Position numbers and translations under genes: made by a program. A DNA stretch of 64,000 bases, from NCBI GenBank assembly GCA_037962975.1, contig CM075676.1:46982001-47046000 (forward strand), given 5' to 3'. Of this stretch, positions 24,158-36,980 are shown piece after piece. Within the stretch, counting starts at the first letter, position 1. Each line of letters starts with the position of its first letter. The notes beneath the pieces are model-generated. The model saw only the letters and a list, made by a program, of their open reading frames with translations. It was not told the origin of the DNA and did no database searches. This DNA is from Clitoria ternatea. Lineage: Eukaryota > Streptophyta > Magnoliopsida > Fabales > Fabaceae.

Positions 24158-27100
24158 TGTAACACCCTCTGTTACACCTTAATAAATTCTAGAAAAATTC
24201 ATAATTTTTTTTTAAAGATATGATTGTTAAAAAGAAACTATCAGAATAAATTATATACATTATTTCTGAAATACCTCACAAATATTATTAAAACTTTATA
24301 AAGTATTTGTACATTCATCCGAAGAAAATAAACATTAAACATTATAAGAAAGAGAGGAAACTCCATGGCCCAGAAGCAGTTACTTATTAACATTATTTAT
24401 TCATTGGACCACGGTATTCATACCGAGCTCCCTTTCTAGAACGTGCTATATCTACTGCCGAAATTCTTTGATCCTTCCCTCTGAACCATCAATTTAGAAT
24501 ATATGAAACAAAGACACGGAGAAAGGAGTGAGAAACAGAATATAATATTATTGATTAAGACATAAGCAACAAAGGGTTTTCACAAACCAATACATAATAA
24601 TATCAATCACAATCACATACACAATCAATTATGAATGCATGAATGTATGCAATATCTTCATCATAACTTACCTATATATGTGGGCCCTTAAATTTTAATT
24701 TGCACTAGGCCAACCAGGAGTTTACACTGTTCCATAAGTCCGGATAATAATAATATGAACAGCTCAACTTGCATGGAAACACGTAGAGACTAGTCAGATT
24801 GAGAAAGTTTTTATTGTGAAAGTACCCGACACTAGGGAGCTACCCCAGGTCCCCTGAAGCACCCTTTCACACCCTCTCATCCCAAGGCTCGTAATTAAGC
24901 CTCCTCTAATGCATCCTCGGTTTCTATAATCCGTCCCCAGACAATATCATTTTATTTCACTTTAGTGATTCATGATGCATGAACTACTCGCGTATTTAGT
25001 TGGTTAAGGCTTTTAGAAACTCAATTATTAAATCCCTTAAAGGTTTATAATATCATTTCAATAAACTGTACATTTCTCAATTCTCTGAATTTCTGTCCCA
25101 CAGAAATAAATTTGGTACAGTTTTCGAATCTCATTGAAATTTGAGTTTCTAAGCCTTAAATATCTAAAAACTTTCTCATATAAAACTTTACATAATCTTT
25201 CTCAAATTAAATCTTAACAAAATCAAATTTAGAAATCTCAATTATTTCCAAATATCTTTAGTTATTAAGTTGGAATAAAATAATTTTCTTTTGAAAATTT
25301 TATTTTATTAAAAGAGAATAATCTTTAAGTTATTAACCAAAAATACTTAAAATTACAAAATTTTTCTTTATCTCAAGATTTAATTAATTAATTCTCATAA
25401 AATGTTTTCTTTCTAAAATAAATACTAATTTTTTTATTCTAAATATTGAAAATAAAGTTAATAAAAATAATTTCTAAGAAGAGAAGATTTAAAGTAAAAA
25501 TTTAAAGAGTAAGGTAAGAAAATTCTTACTGAATTTAGCTTTCCGTCATGCTCGCTATATACTCAAACTCCACGTCACAAAATCATCAATCAAAATCAAG
25601 CATTATCAATTATAACTAAATATCATCAATCACATCAAATATTATTAATCACAATTAAATATCAATCAAAATCAAGTCAACAAAGCATTATTTATAAATA
25701 TTATAATTCAAAGTTTAATGGTTATTAATATAGTCAATTTGAGTCCTTTTGGTCAATTCCTCGTATAGGTCTATGTAAGTCCATATAATCCAGTCCTTGC
25801 ATAGGTATAGTTTAGTCCATATGGGTCATAATGGTCCAAATCCTTGCATAGGTATAGTCCAGTCCATATAGGTCATAATGGTCTAAGTCCTTGCATAGCT
25901 ATGTTAGAGTTAGTTAAACTGGATATTTAATTTAAAATTTATTAAAAATGTTAAGTTAAAAAGTTAATATTTCAAAATAATAATATTATTAAATTTAAAA
26001 GGAGTAGGGGACTCCTCCCATTATTCTTATGTCTTTTCATATTATACTCTTATCTCACTCCCCCTTACCTTGAATTGTTACCCAAAATGGATTTGCTTTG
26101 CGCCTCCGATTTCAAGAAATATTAATACCAATATTATTTCAGTATAAGCATAAGACGAAGATTAAGATTAATACTTAAAACAGAAATGGTAAATTTTGAA
26201 TAGTGAATAGTGAATAGTAAATCATGAATAGTAATAGTAAATAGTAAAACGTGAATAGTAACGGTAAATAGTAAATCGTGAATAGTAATGGTAAATAGTA
26301 ACAATAAATAGTAATTTACTATTAAAATAGTAATTTACTATTGAAATAGTATTTACTATGCAGAATAGTGACTTAAAATAATATTATTTCCAGTATAATA
26401 ACAGATTTCTAAAAACGATATGAAAATAACCCAAAAAATATAAAAGAGAAGTATTCTTACCTTAGGATTTTGGCAGAACCTTCTCTCCAAAAACTTTTCT
26501 TCTCTCTTTCACTTCCACCACTATCTCACTAGCACTACTATATTAAGAAAACTTAATCTGAAATTGTGAATTCTAAAGAAGAAATCATTCGGTATTTATA
26601 GGAAAAAAATTTACTATGCATTCCATTATTTTAATATAAAAGTACTATGCATTTTTGAATTTTTTATTCCAGGTTACTGTGCACCTTTTGAAAATTTCAT
26701 ACATGCACAGTGTTTTGCATAGTAATTGTCGGCAAAATTATTAAGTTAAATAGTAACCTTCATTCGGTATATTTTAAATATTCAAAATGAGTCCTTTTTG
26801 AAATTTAGCGATATTATATCAGTCCTCACTAATTTTATAATAAGTAATATAAAGCTGAAATTTTAAAAATCTAAAATTTTCCGTTAATAAAAATTTATTG
26901 ATACGTTTCCAATTTTTTAACGATTGGAAAAAATCAAGATTTTTCTCAAACCGATAATTTTTAGATAAGTCTACTTGAAACGGATTTTAGAAAATTTTCT
27001 TATAATTTCAATTCACTTTCTTGTAAATATTTTTAATTTAAGTCACTTATATGAATTTAAAATTATTTAAAAAATATTATTTTATTAAAAAAAATTCCAA

Positions 27101-27212
27101 AATTCCAAAAAATTCCAAAAATCATAAATAATACGTAGATTAAAAAGTTCTAAAGAACCATAATTTAATTCCTTCAAAATTTCAATATAAAAATAAAAAT
27201 AGGGGTGTTACA
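24158..27212 (-). repeat. 3' LTR of the gypsy element
   Basis: It matches 31730-34757. Internal tandem repeats include GTCCTTGCATAGGTATAGTC units (about 25790-25900) and runs of AATAGTAAA/AATAGTGA (about 26195-26360). Confidence 0.95.
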
Positions 27213-27226
27213 ACTCTACTCCCCTT
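27213..27226 (-). other. Polypurine tract of the gypsy element
   Basis: The minus strand reads AAGGGGAGTAGAGT directly before the 3' LTR. Confidence 0.8.
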
Positions 27227-27256
27227 AGAAAATTTCGTCCTCGAAATTTACATTAA

Positions 27257-30064
27257 TCAGTAAATCAAATGAGGATGAGACTCTTTCATCTCAGTTTCTA
27301 GTTCCCATGTAGCATCTTCTCCTCTCGTTTCACTCCAAATGACCTTTACAAGCGGAATTGTCTTGTCTCTTAATTTTTTTATTCTTCTGTCACCTATTCT
27401 AACAGGTGGTGCATCATATGTAAGATTATCTTTAACTTGTATGACATCAGGTTCAATAACATGTGTAGGATCAGATATATACTTTCGTAAGTTTGACACA
27501 TGAAAAACATTATGGATATTAGAAAGAAAAGGTGGTAATGCTATTTGGTAGGCAAGGGGACTAACTTTATGCATTATTTGGTATGGACCAATAAATCTAG
27601 GAGTTAGTTTTCGAGATTTCATTGCCCGACCGACCCCAGTCATAGGTGTGACTTTCAAGACTACATGATCGCCTTCTTGAAATTCGAGCGGCTTTCTTCT
27701 TTTGTCATAGTAACTTTTCTGCCTGCTCTGTGTTGCCTTCATCTTTTCCTGAACTATTTTGATTTTATCCGTGGTTTGTTGTACCAACTCTGGTCCTAGC
27801 ATCAAGTTTTCACCAGTCTCAAACCAACATAGCGGGGTCCTACATTTTCTTCCATATAATGCTTCAAAAGGTGCCATGCCAATGCTAGCATGGAAACTGT
27901 TGTTGTAGGTAAACTCCACATATGGTAAGAATTGATTCCAACTTCCTTTATGCTCCAACACACAAGCTCGTAACAAGTCCTCTAGAGATTGAATTGTTCT
28001 TTCTGATTGTCCATCCGTCTGAGGATGATATGCTGAACTCAGACGCAGTCTTGTTCCCAAAGCCTTATGCAAGCTCTTCCAGAATTGTGATGTAAAACGA
28101 GGGTCCCGATCAGAAATGATACTTGAAGGAATTCCATGCAATCTCACAATCTCCTCGATGTATAATTTTGCCAGCTTCTCCATAGAGTAACAAATATTAA
28201 TAGGAATAAAGTGGGCAGACTTTGTTAGTCTATCAACTATTAATGGGAATATTAATGATTGTAGCATTCCAGGGGGTTTTTGGTGTTCCACTTTAACCTT
28301 CTGGCAAATTAGACATGCAGCCACGTACTCTGCCACTGCTTTCTTCATTCCAGGCCACCAAAATAACTTCTTCAAATCTTGATACATTTTAGTAGCTCCG
28401 GGATGAATGCTCATATAACTTTTATGGCCTTCTTCCAAAATTGTTTTCCTCAACTCTTCTTGATTAGGGATACACACTCGATCCTTATACCTCAGCAATT
28501 GGTCACTTCTTACATTGAACTCGACTTCTTTTCCTTGTTTCAAGAGTTCTTTCTTCTCTTGCAGGAATTCATCCTCTCGTTGAGCCTCTAAAACTTGTCT
28601 CAGGAATTCACTTGTCACTTGCAACGCTCCTAATCTGTAGCTGTTAGCATTAACCTTTACTGCTAGGTTAAGATCTCTGAAGTTCTCTATTAATTCCATC
28701 TCTTTAATCATCATTGTGGACGCATGTAGAGACTTTCGACTTAAAGCATCAGCTACTACGTTCGCTTTTCCAGGATGGTATTGCAACTCAAAGTCATAGT
28801 CCTTTAAGAACTCCATCCATCTCCGTTGCCTCATGTTCAACTCCTTTTGGTCGAATAAATACTTAAGACTCTTATGATCACTAAACACATCGAATGTTGC
28901 ACCGTATAGATAATGCCTCCAAATCTTTAAGGCAAAAACTACAGCGGCTAACTCTAAGTCATGGGTAGGGTAGTTAATCTCATGTTGCCTTAATTGGCGC
29001 GACGCATAGGCTACAACCTTCTTATCTTGCATGAGTACACTTCCTAGTCCTTGTTTAGACGCATCACAGTAAACTTCAAAACTTCGATATGGATCAGGGA
29101 GTACTAACACCGGCGCAGAAGTAAGTCGATCTTTCAGCTCTTGGAAACTATTCTCGCATTGTGTCGTCCACACAAAAGGTTGTCCTTCCCGTGTTAACTT
29201 GGTCAATGGGTATCCTAGATTTGAAAATCCTTCAATGAATCTCCTATAGTATCCAGCCAAACCCAAGAAACTTCTAATCTCGGTGATTGTGGTTGGTCTC
29301 TCCCATTTTAAAACTGCTTCCACCTTGGAAGGGTCTACAGCTATTCCTCCTTGACTAATTACATGTCCTAAAAAGTTCACTTCTTCCAACCAAAATTCAC
29401 ACTTCGACAGTTTTGCATACAGTTGTTTCTTTTTCAGGATTTCCAACACGACCTTCAAATGTTCAACATGTTCTTCTCTGCTTTTAGAGTACACTAATAT
29501 ATCATCAATGAACACCACTACAAATTTATCTAGATATGGATGAAAAATCCTATTCATGTAATCCATGAATACGGCTGGTGCATTAGTTACACCAAAAGGC
29601 ATTACTAGATATTCGTAATGGCCATAGCGTGTTCTAAAAGCAGTTTTTGATACATCTTCTTTCTTCACCCTTATTTGATGGTATCCAGACCTCAAATCAA
29701 TTTTGGAGAACACCGTGGCACCACGCAGCTGATCCATCAAGTCGTCAATCCTTGGCAGAGGGTATCTGTTCTTGATCGCCACCTTATTCAGTTGCCGATA
29801 ATCTACACACAATCTCATGCTACCATCCTTTTTCTTAACCAACAACACTGGTGTACCCCAAGGGGATACACTGGGTCGTATAAACTGCTTCTCTATCATC
29901 TCTTCAAGTTGTTTCTTCAACTCTGCTAATTCTAGAGGTGACATTCGGTATGGTGCAATTGAAATAGGTCCAACTCCAGGTACTAGATCAATGGAAAATT
30001 CTACATCTCTTTCTGGGGGTAAACCAGGGATATCTTCAGGAAAAACGTCAGGAAATTCACACAC
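27257..30064 (-). pseudogene. Gypsy pol (RT, RNase H, integrase, chromodomain), integrase deleted in part
   Basis: An open frame of 935 residues from the first Met; the true start lies upstream in the gag overlap. The reverse transcriptase has VDYRQLNK (about 88-94) and the catalytic FIDD (185-188). RNase H has YCDAS (D334), SDHKS and a late VADALS Asp. Integrase has the zinc residues H547/H554... and C584/C587 of its HHCC domain, then SDRD (D652) and SERT (E688) of the DDE triad. The stretch that should carry the first Asp, between GMLQ (about 602) and VDRLTKSAHF (about 610), is shortened to about eight residues, so that Asp is missing. The end, VKVIW...GEDATWELE, looks like a chromodomain. 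Transposition would need integrase from another copy. Confidence 0.92.
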
Positions 30065-30078
30065 AACCGGCAGATTTT

Positions 30079-31584
30079 TTATTCTTGCTCTCCTTTCGTT
30101 GAAAGCAATAGCATGAATCCTTGAGCCCCTCCTTTTAAAGAGGCACTCACTTGGTTGGCGGTTAGAAATCTCGAATCCTCAGGATTCAAATTCACTGGTT
30201 CTTTAAACATTATGGTTTTATTATGACAATCTATTAGAACATGATTGTCAGACAACCAATCTAGCCCAATAATAACTTCTAAGCCAGAAAGGGGTAAACA
30301 AAAAAGATTAGCTTTAAAGTCCCTACCATTTATGACAATAGGGCATTTCCAACAGGCTTTAGAAGTGACAATGGGATTGTTTCCAGGAGTATATACAGAT
30401 AAGTCAAATGGCAGTTCTATCACAGGTAATTTTAATTTTTCTACACAGTTATTGGCAATAAAGGAATGTGATGCACCTGAGTCATACATAACAGTTAAAA
30501 GAATCTTATTAATGATACACTTACCTTCCACCATGGAATCAGAATGAGATGCTTCTTCTCCAGTGATTGCAAAAACCTTTCCTTTTGCCTTCGGCCTTCC
30601 GACTGCACTGTGCACGCCTCCTTGAGTATTTATGCTTGTACTTGCACCTTCAGGGTTTTCTCTCTTCATCTCTGGGCAATCCTTGATGTGATGACCTGGT
30701 TTGTTACACTTAAAGCAAACATAAGTGTTTTTAGGACAATCCCTTTTTAAATGGGGTCCTCCACAGATAAAACATTTAAAATTTGGTGCAAATGTTGGGT
30801 AATAGCTTCCAGTTGAAGCTTGGGGTCTGTTAGGAACAGATGCTGCTCCAAACCGGCGAAATGGCGCTTGGTAAGGCTTATTCCTTCTGAAGTCTCTTCT
30901 TTGGTGATGGTGAGGTCCTCCACTTCTTATTTCTCCTGCCTTGTGAATGGGCTCATGACTTTTGGTCATTCTATCCTTATGATCTTCTTCAAAGATCCTG
31001 CAGCGATTTACCAATACAGAAAATTCACGGATTTCCTGTATTCGTATAGCTCCCTTAATTTCTGGCCGCAATCCATTTACAAACTTTACGCACTGATCTC
31101 TTTCATTAGTAGCATCATTATAATGAGAATGAAAACGAGATAACTCTTCAAACCTTGATGCGTACTCTCCAACGGTCATATTTCCTTGGGTCAGCGACAG
31201 GAATTCGAATTGTCTTTTCTCTTTAACATCAGTTGGAAAGTATTTCTCTAGAAACATATCCTTGAAATAATCCCAAGTGATTTCCATGTCGTTGACTTCG
31301 AATTGTCTACGCATGTTATCCCACCAATGTTCGGCATCCTCAGATAAGGCATAAGTAGCGAAGACTACCTTATCAGCTTCATTACATTGCAATGCTCGAA
31401 AGATCTTCTCTATCTCTCGAATCCAGATTTGTGCTCCATCAGGGTTATATCCTCCCTTGAAACGAGGTGGATTGCGCTTTTCGAATAGGTCCAGCCTTCT
31501 CAAGGCATCGTTACCTTGACCTTCACGTGCTCCCATTGCATTGATTAAGCGTTCTACAACTCCAGTAAGATCGTTTCCAGCCAT
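30079..31584 (-). CDS. Gypsy gag-protease
   Basis: A 501-residue open frame encodes the capsid and protease part. The gag domain covers about residues 50-200 (AEHWWDNMRRQF, WDYFKDMFLEKYFP, GNMTVGEYASRFEEL). Two zinc knuckles follow (CFICGGPHLKRDC and CFKCNKPGHHIKDC, about 268-310). The retroviral-type protease has its active site at VMYDSGASHSFI (about 363-374) and a later VIIGLDWL. The frame ends in TAA at 30079, while pol is in the -1 frame relative to it. The two frames overlap by several tens of bases, so pol expression needs a frameshift or this is a small indel. Start at 31584 lies about 130 bp inside the primer site. Confidence 0.92.
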   Translation of the reverse strand: MAGNDLTGVVERLINAMGAREGQGNDALRRLDLFEKRNPPRFKGGYNPDGAQIWIREIEKIFRALQCNEADKVVFATYALSEDAEHWWDNMRRQFEVNDMEITWDYFKDMFLEKYFPTDVKEKRQFEFLSLTQGNMTVGEYASRFEELSRFHSHYNDATNERDQCVKFVNGLRPEIKGAIRIQEIREFSVLVNRCRIFEEDHKDRMTKSHEPIHKAGEIRSGGPHHHQRRDFRRNKPYQAPFRRFGAASVPNRPQASTGSYYPTFAPNFKCFICGGPHLKRDCPKNTYVCFKCNKPGHHIKDCPEMKRENPEGASTSINTQGGVHSAVGRPKAKGKVFAITGEEASHSDSMVEGKCIINKILLTVMYDSGASHSFIANNCVEKLKLPVIELPFDLSVYTPGNNPIVTSKACWKCPIVINGRDFKANLFCLPLSGLEVIIGLDWLSDNHVLIDCHNKTIMFKEPVNLNPEDSRFLTANQVSASLKGGAQGFMLLLSTKGEQE

Positions 31585-31714
31585 TAGTTTCCTGTTTCAC
31601 AGTAACTGAGATTTGTCACATCAATCACAGTTACTACCAAGTCAGATATTCTACCTATACAGAGTTTACAGACAAAGCAAGATAGACCTTTTCCCCAGGC
31701 CTATTGGATTAACT

Positions 31715-31726
31715 GCTCTGATACCA
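31715..31726 (-). other. Primer binding site (tRNA-Met type)
   Basis: TGGTATCAGAGC on the minus strand, three bases from the 5' LTR, the same offset as in the gag-only element. Confidence 0.92.
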
Positions 31727-31729
31727 CTT

Positions 31730-33736
31730 TGTAACACCCTCGGTTACACCTTAATAGTATCTAGAAAAACTCATAATTTTTTTTTAAAGATATGATTATT
31801 AAAAAGAAACTATCGGAATAAATTATATACATTACTTCTGAAATACCTCACAAATATTATTAAAGCTTTATAAAGTATTTGTACATTCATCCGAAGAAAA
31901 TAAACATTAAACATTATAAGAAAGAGAGGAAACTCCATGGCCCAGAAGCAGTTACTTATTAACATTATTTATTCATTGGACCACGGTATTCATACCGAGC
32001 TCCCTTTCTAGAACGTGCTATATCTACTGCCGAAATTCTTTGATCCTTCCCTCTGAACCATCAATTTAGAATATATGAAACAAAGACACGGAGAAAGGAG
32101 TGAGAAACAGAATATAATATTATTGATTAAGACATAAGCAACAAAGGGTTTTCACAAACCAATACATAATAATATCAATCACAATCACATACACAATCAA
32201 TTATGAATGCATGAATGTATGCAATATCTTCATCATAACTTACCTATATATGTGGGCCCTTAAATTTTAATTTGCACTGGGCCAACCAGGAGTTTGCACT
32301 GTTTCAACTGGCATGGAAACACTTAGAGACTAGTCAGATTGAGAAAGTTTTTATTGTGAAAATACCCGACACTAGGGAGCTACCCCAGGTCCCCTGAAGC
32401 ACCCTTTCACACCCTCTCATCCCAAGGCTCGTAATTAAGCCTCCTCTAATGCATCCTCGGTTTCTATAATCCGTCCCCAGACAATATCATTTTATTTCAC
32501 TTTAATGATTCATGATGCATGAACTACTCGCGTATTTAGTTGGTTAAGGCTTTTAGAAACTCAATTATTAAATCCCTTAAAGGTTTATAATATCATTTCA
32601 ATAAACTGTACATTTCTCAATTCTCTGAATTTCTGTCCCACAGAAATAAATTTAGTACAGTTTTCGAATCTCATTGAAATTTGAGTTTCTAAGCCTTAAA
32701 TATCTAAAAACTTTCTCATATAAAACTTTACATAATCTTTCTCAAATTAAATCTTAACAAAATCAAATTTAGAAATCTCAATTATTTCCAAATATCTTTA
32801 GTTATTAAGTTGGAATAAAATAATTTTCTTTTGAAAATTTTATTTTATTAAAAGAGAATAATCTTTAAGTTATTAACCAAAAATACTTAAAATTACAAAA
32901 TTTTTCTTTATCTCAAGATTTAATTAATTAATTCTCATAAAATGTTTTCTTTCTAAAATAAATACTAATTTTTTTATTCTAAATATTGAAAATAAAGTTA
33001 ATAAAAATAATTTCTAAGAAGAGAAGATTTAAAGTAAAAATTTAAAGAGTAAGGTAAGAAAATTCTTACTGAATTTAGCTTTCCGTCATGCTCGCTATAT
33101 GCTCAAACTCCACGTCACAAAATCATCAATCAAAATCAAGCATTATCAATTATAACTAAATATCATCAATCACATCAAATATTATTAATCACAATTAAAT
33201 ATCAATCAAAATCAAGTCAACAAAGCATTATTTATAAATATTATAATTCAAAGTTTAATGGTTATTAATATAGTCAATTTGAGTCCTTTTGGTCAATTCC
33301 TCGTATAGGTCTATATAAGTCCATATAATCCAGTCCTTGCATAAGTATAGTTTAGTCCATATGGGTCATAATGATCCAAATCCTTGCATAGGTATAGTCC
33401 AGTCCATGTAGGTCATAATGGTCCAAGTCCTTGCATAGGCATGTTAGAGTTAGTTAAACTGGATATTTAATTTAAAATTTATTTAAAATGTTAAGTTAAA
33501 AAGTTAATATTTCAAAATAATAATATTATTAAATTTAAAAGGAGTAGGGGACTCCTTCCATTATTCTTATGTCTTTTCATATTATACTCTTATCTCACTC
33601 CCCCTTACCTTGAATTGTTACCCAAAATGGATTTGCTTTGCGCCTCCGATTTCTAGAAATATTAATACCAATCTTATTTCAGTATAAGCATAAGACGAAG
33701 ATTAAGATTAATACTTAAAACAGAAATGGTAAATTT

Positions 33737-33769
<33 letters not shown>

Positions 33770-34757
33770 CGTGAATAGTAACAGTAAATAGTAAAATGTG
33801 AATAGTAACGGTAAATAGTAAATCGTGAATAGTAACGGTAAATAGTAACAGTAAATAGTAATTTACTATTAAAATAGTAATTTATTATTGAAATAGTATT
33901 TACTATGTAGAATAGTGACTTAAAATAATATTATTTCCAGTATAATAACAGATTTCTAAAAACGATATGAAAATAACCCAAAAAATATAAAAGAGAAGTA
34001 TTCTTACCTTAGGATTTTGGCAGAACCTTCTCTCCAAAAACTTTTCTTCTCTCTCTCACTTCCACCACTATCTCACTAGCACTACTATATTAAGGAAACT
34101 TAATCTGAAATTGTGAATTCTAAAGAAGAAATCCTTCGGTATTTATAGGAAAAAAATTTACTATGCATTCTATTATTTTAATATAAAAGTACTATGCATT
34201 TTTGAATTTTTTATTCTAGGTTACTGTACACCTTTTGAAAATTTCATACATGCACAGTGTTTTGCATAGTAATTGTCGGCAAAATTATTAAGTCAAATAG
34301 TAACCTTCACTCGGTATATTTTAAATATTCAAAATGAGTCCTTTTTGAAATTTAGCGATATTATATCAGTCCTCACTAATTTTATAATAAGTAATATAAA
34401 GCTGAAATTTTAAAAATCTAAAATTTTCCGTTAATAAAAATTTATTGATACGTTTCCAATTTTTTAACGATTGCAAAAAACCAAGATTTTTCTCAAACCG
34501 ATAATTTTTAGATAAGTCTACTTGAAACGGATTTTAAAAATTTTTTTTATAATTTCAATTCACTTTCTTGTAAATATTTTTAATTTAAGTCACTTATATG
34601 AATTTAAAATTATTTAAAAATATTATTTTATTAAAAAAATTCCAAAATTCCAAAAAATTCCAAAAATCATAAATAATACGTAGATTAAAAAGTTCTAAAG
34701 AACCATAATTTAATTTCTTCAAAATTTCAATATAAAAATAAAAATAGGGGTGTTACA
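31730..34757 (-). repeat. 5' LTR of the gypsy element
   Basis: It is the partner of 24158-27212. Compared with that copy it lacks about 30 bp containing the run AATAATAATATGAACAG (copy A about 24734-24764). Confidence 0.95.
34139..34148 (-). promoter_or_regulatory. TATA box in the gypsy 5' LTR
   Basis: The minus strand reads TATAAATACC. The same motif occurs in the solo LTR near 51470-51481 on the plus strand. It is the likely start of element transcription; this is an inference from sequence and position. Confidence 0.6.
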
Positions 34758-36189
34758 TAAACCATATCATTAGCACCCCCTGGTCATCAACAAGGCCTTC
34801 AATATCACAATCAAAGCATCAAAATAATGACATTCATTAGTCAAGTTGCAACTTGCATCACAAGAACCGTACATAGATATATTTATACAAATCAACATTT
34901 TGGCCATAATTTACTCAAAACATAACACATATTCCCATTTATGTATATACATTAATAAGTAATTCTTCTTGGCATTGCTCCCAGCTCATTTGACACTGGT
35001 GTTTGCAGCGTCAGCAACATCTATGTCTTAAGTCACTAAAAACCTTAGTAAGGGTGAGTAGCTGACAATACAAATCAGTGCAAATAATTTAAACTATATA
35101 AATGGGGAAAAGCATAGCATAGCTCAACCTGTATTCAATTAATTATTTCATTCCAATTTGAATTTTTAACATCACATTCAATTCATCAAACATCATAACT
35201 AATCCGCATAGTTTCACTATTGACTTTTAGTCAATAATATAAGACTCTCTAATATCTGGATACTAAATTGGGTCGGTTGTTAACTGGAGGTCATATCCGA
35301 CCACCCGTGAACCCTACTGGGTTCACCGAGCCCAACCTGGTTCCCCACCTCACCACTGGGTCCTATCTGACCACTAGGTAGCTCAACTGGGTCACACTCG
35401 ACCACAAGAGCCAAAACAAGGGGTTACTATACAGATCGGTCGTCCACATCATATAACATTCACATAGACCAACATATCTAAATATAAACTCAAATGAAAA
35501 TCTCAAATATTACATCCAAGCACTATGGCCATCAATTGGGATCTCAATCGGCCACTTAGGCACCTTAGTCTATTTAATCTCATTCCACAATATCTTTAAT
35601 TCATCATCTCAATCATAATTCACCATCATTTCAACTCATCACTATACATTGCTTGAAAATCATCATATCAAATACCTCTCAATCATTAATCTAATCATAC
35701 ATCATCAATATCAATTCATCAATCATAGCCATCATATATATATACACATACTTGATATACATCTATATACACATTATGTAAAATCATATATTCCTAGATT
35801 ATCCTACCTTTTTCCCAATGGGCAACTTGGTGCTCACAATCATTTACATTAATTTATACACCAAATACACCCCCTTACGTCACTTTCATGCTTTCGCGCT
35901 TCTAGCCCAACGTCGGCTCCACCAAATTCAACGAAACTCTAAAATTCAAAGAGTTTACAAAAGACGATTAACATCCAAAATAGTTCAAAATCGCTATTAA
36001 AGGTTTCCGATGCTTACCGTTTTCAATTTCGACTTCCGATTGCAAGCTCCTTGCGCTCAATGACCTTCTGACACTTGGTTCGCAATCTAACAGAACTAAA
36101 ACAAAACCCTTTGGTTATTTAACCATACCCATCACGCCTAGCTTTATTTCTATGTTTCAAAGTGCCATAAAAGTGAAAAACAAAACCCC
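34758..36189. other. Degenerate LTR-like debris, no gene
   Basis: The stretch is AT-rich with one GC-rich patch (about 35260-35470) of repeated CCACTGGG/ACTGGGT and GACCAC words, laid out like the middle of a gypsy LTR in minus orientation. Polypyrimidine ATCATCAAT repeats lie at about 35580-35760. I see no open coding region and no clear ends. Confidence 0.45.
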
Positions 36190-36980
36190 CATGTGATGGT
36201 AACCAAGTGGTATCCCCTGGTGATGGTAAACAGGTGGTTCATGATGATTGTGATTAATTATGGCATAGTATTTTACTTTAAAAGATGCACGCAGGACTAT
36301 AGGGGGCCTGTGATACCAACCCAGATGGGAGGACGACCTTTGGATAAGCAAAGATCGTGTGTGGTTTCCTTTGGATTCCACAACCGCCTTGGATTGGGTT
36401 CAAGGCCGGCCCATAACACCTAGTTGAGTTGCCGCTATCACTGAGGGTGACCAGTGTTGCATTATGGGCGAACCGTTCGGTATCGTAAAAAGAATTAATT
36501 ATATGTTACGAAACTTTATACACTATAGTGTAAATCCAATCAATAAAGCCAGATCCGTATGCATATGCATTTGCATATAGATAATGAGGTTGGAATGTTG
36601 TTGGGTGGCTTATGATATGTATTGTTGTGTTTGATACATTGTAATGATGTAAACATGTTAAATAACAATGAGATTGATGATAATTCATGATGATTTATAT
36701 ATTGATGTGATGTTGTAGAATTGGATAGGTAATGTTGTTTGTATTGGTGAAATCCAGTTCATTACCTATCATTTAACACCTATATGTTTACCCCTAAATG
36801 TTGTTGTTTTTTAGTGAACCTAAATAGGGATGAAAAGTAGTGAATGGTCACCATGGATGTAATGAGGATTGTGTGGAAAACTAGTATGTATATATATATA
36901 TGTGTGTATATATTAGTTTTGAGGTTGTAAAGCCTTGGTCGGTTCTTGATCATGCTTAACTTGAACACCTTCCATTTGCT
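36190..36980 (+). repeat. Old LTR fragment related to the gag-only family
   Basis: The segment parallels the reverse complement of the LTR at 17425-19851. Shared landmarks in order are GGGGGCCTGTGATACC, CCAGATGGGAGGACG, TCAAGGCCGGCCCATAACAC, CACTGAGGGTGACC, ATTATGGGCG, a TACCTATCATTTAACA-like block and AGCCTTGGTCGG. Divergence is high and no ends or target duplication are visible, so it is an old relic. Confidence 0.75.

Larger units (their letters stand above)
24158..34757 (-). mobile_element. Ty3/gypsy chromovirus-like LTR retrotransposon (Tekay/Del type)
   Basis: A 10.6-kb element on the minus strand with a perfect 5-bp duplication TAAAC (24153-24157 and 34758-34762). LTRs of about 3.0 kb (24158-27212 and 31730-34757) start TGTAACACCC on the minus strand and end GTTACA. 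The interior holds gag-protease and pol in the gypsy order, a primer binding site and a polypurine tract. By eye the LTRs differ by a few dozen substitutions and one deletion of about 30 bp, so insertion was fairly recent. The pol C-terminus resembles a chromodomain, which suggests the Tekay/Del lineage. An integrase deletion makes it defective. Confidence 0.95.

Noticed and set aside
26160..26360. Regularly spaced short repeats resembling a CRISPR array
   Set aside because: Units abut without unique spacers and lie inside a plant LTR; it is a tandem repeat.
36157..36423. Overlapping 74-76 codon frames on both strands
   Set aside because: They fall within the old LTR fragment and match LTR sequence, not a protein.
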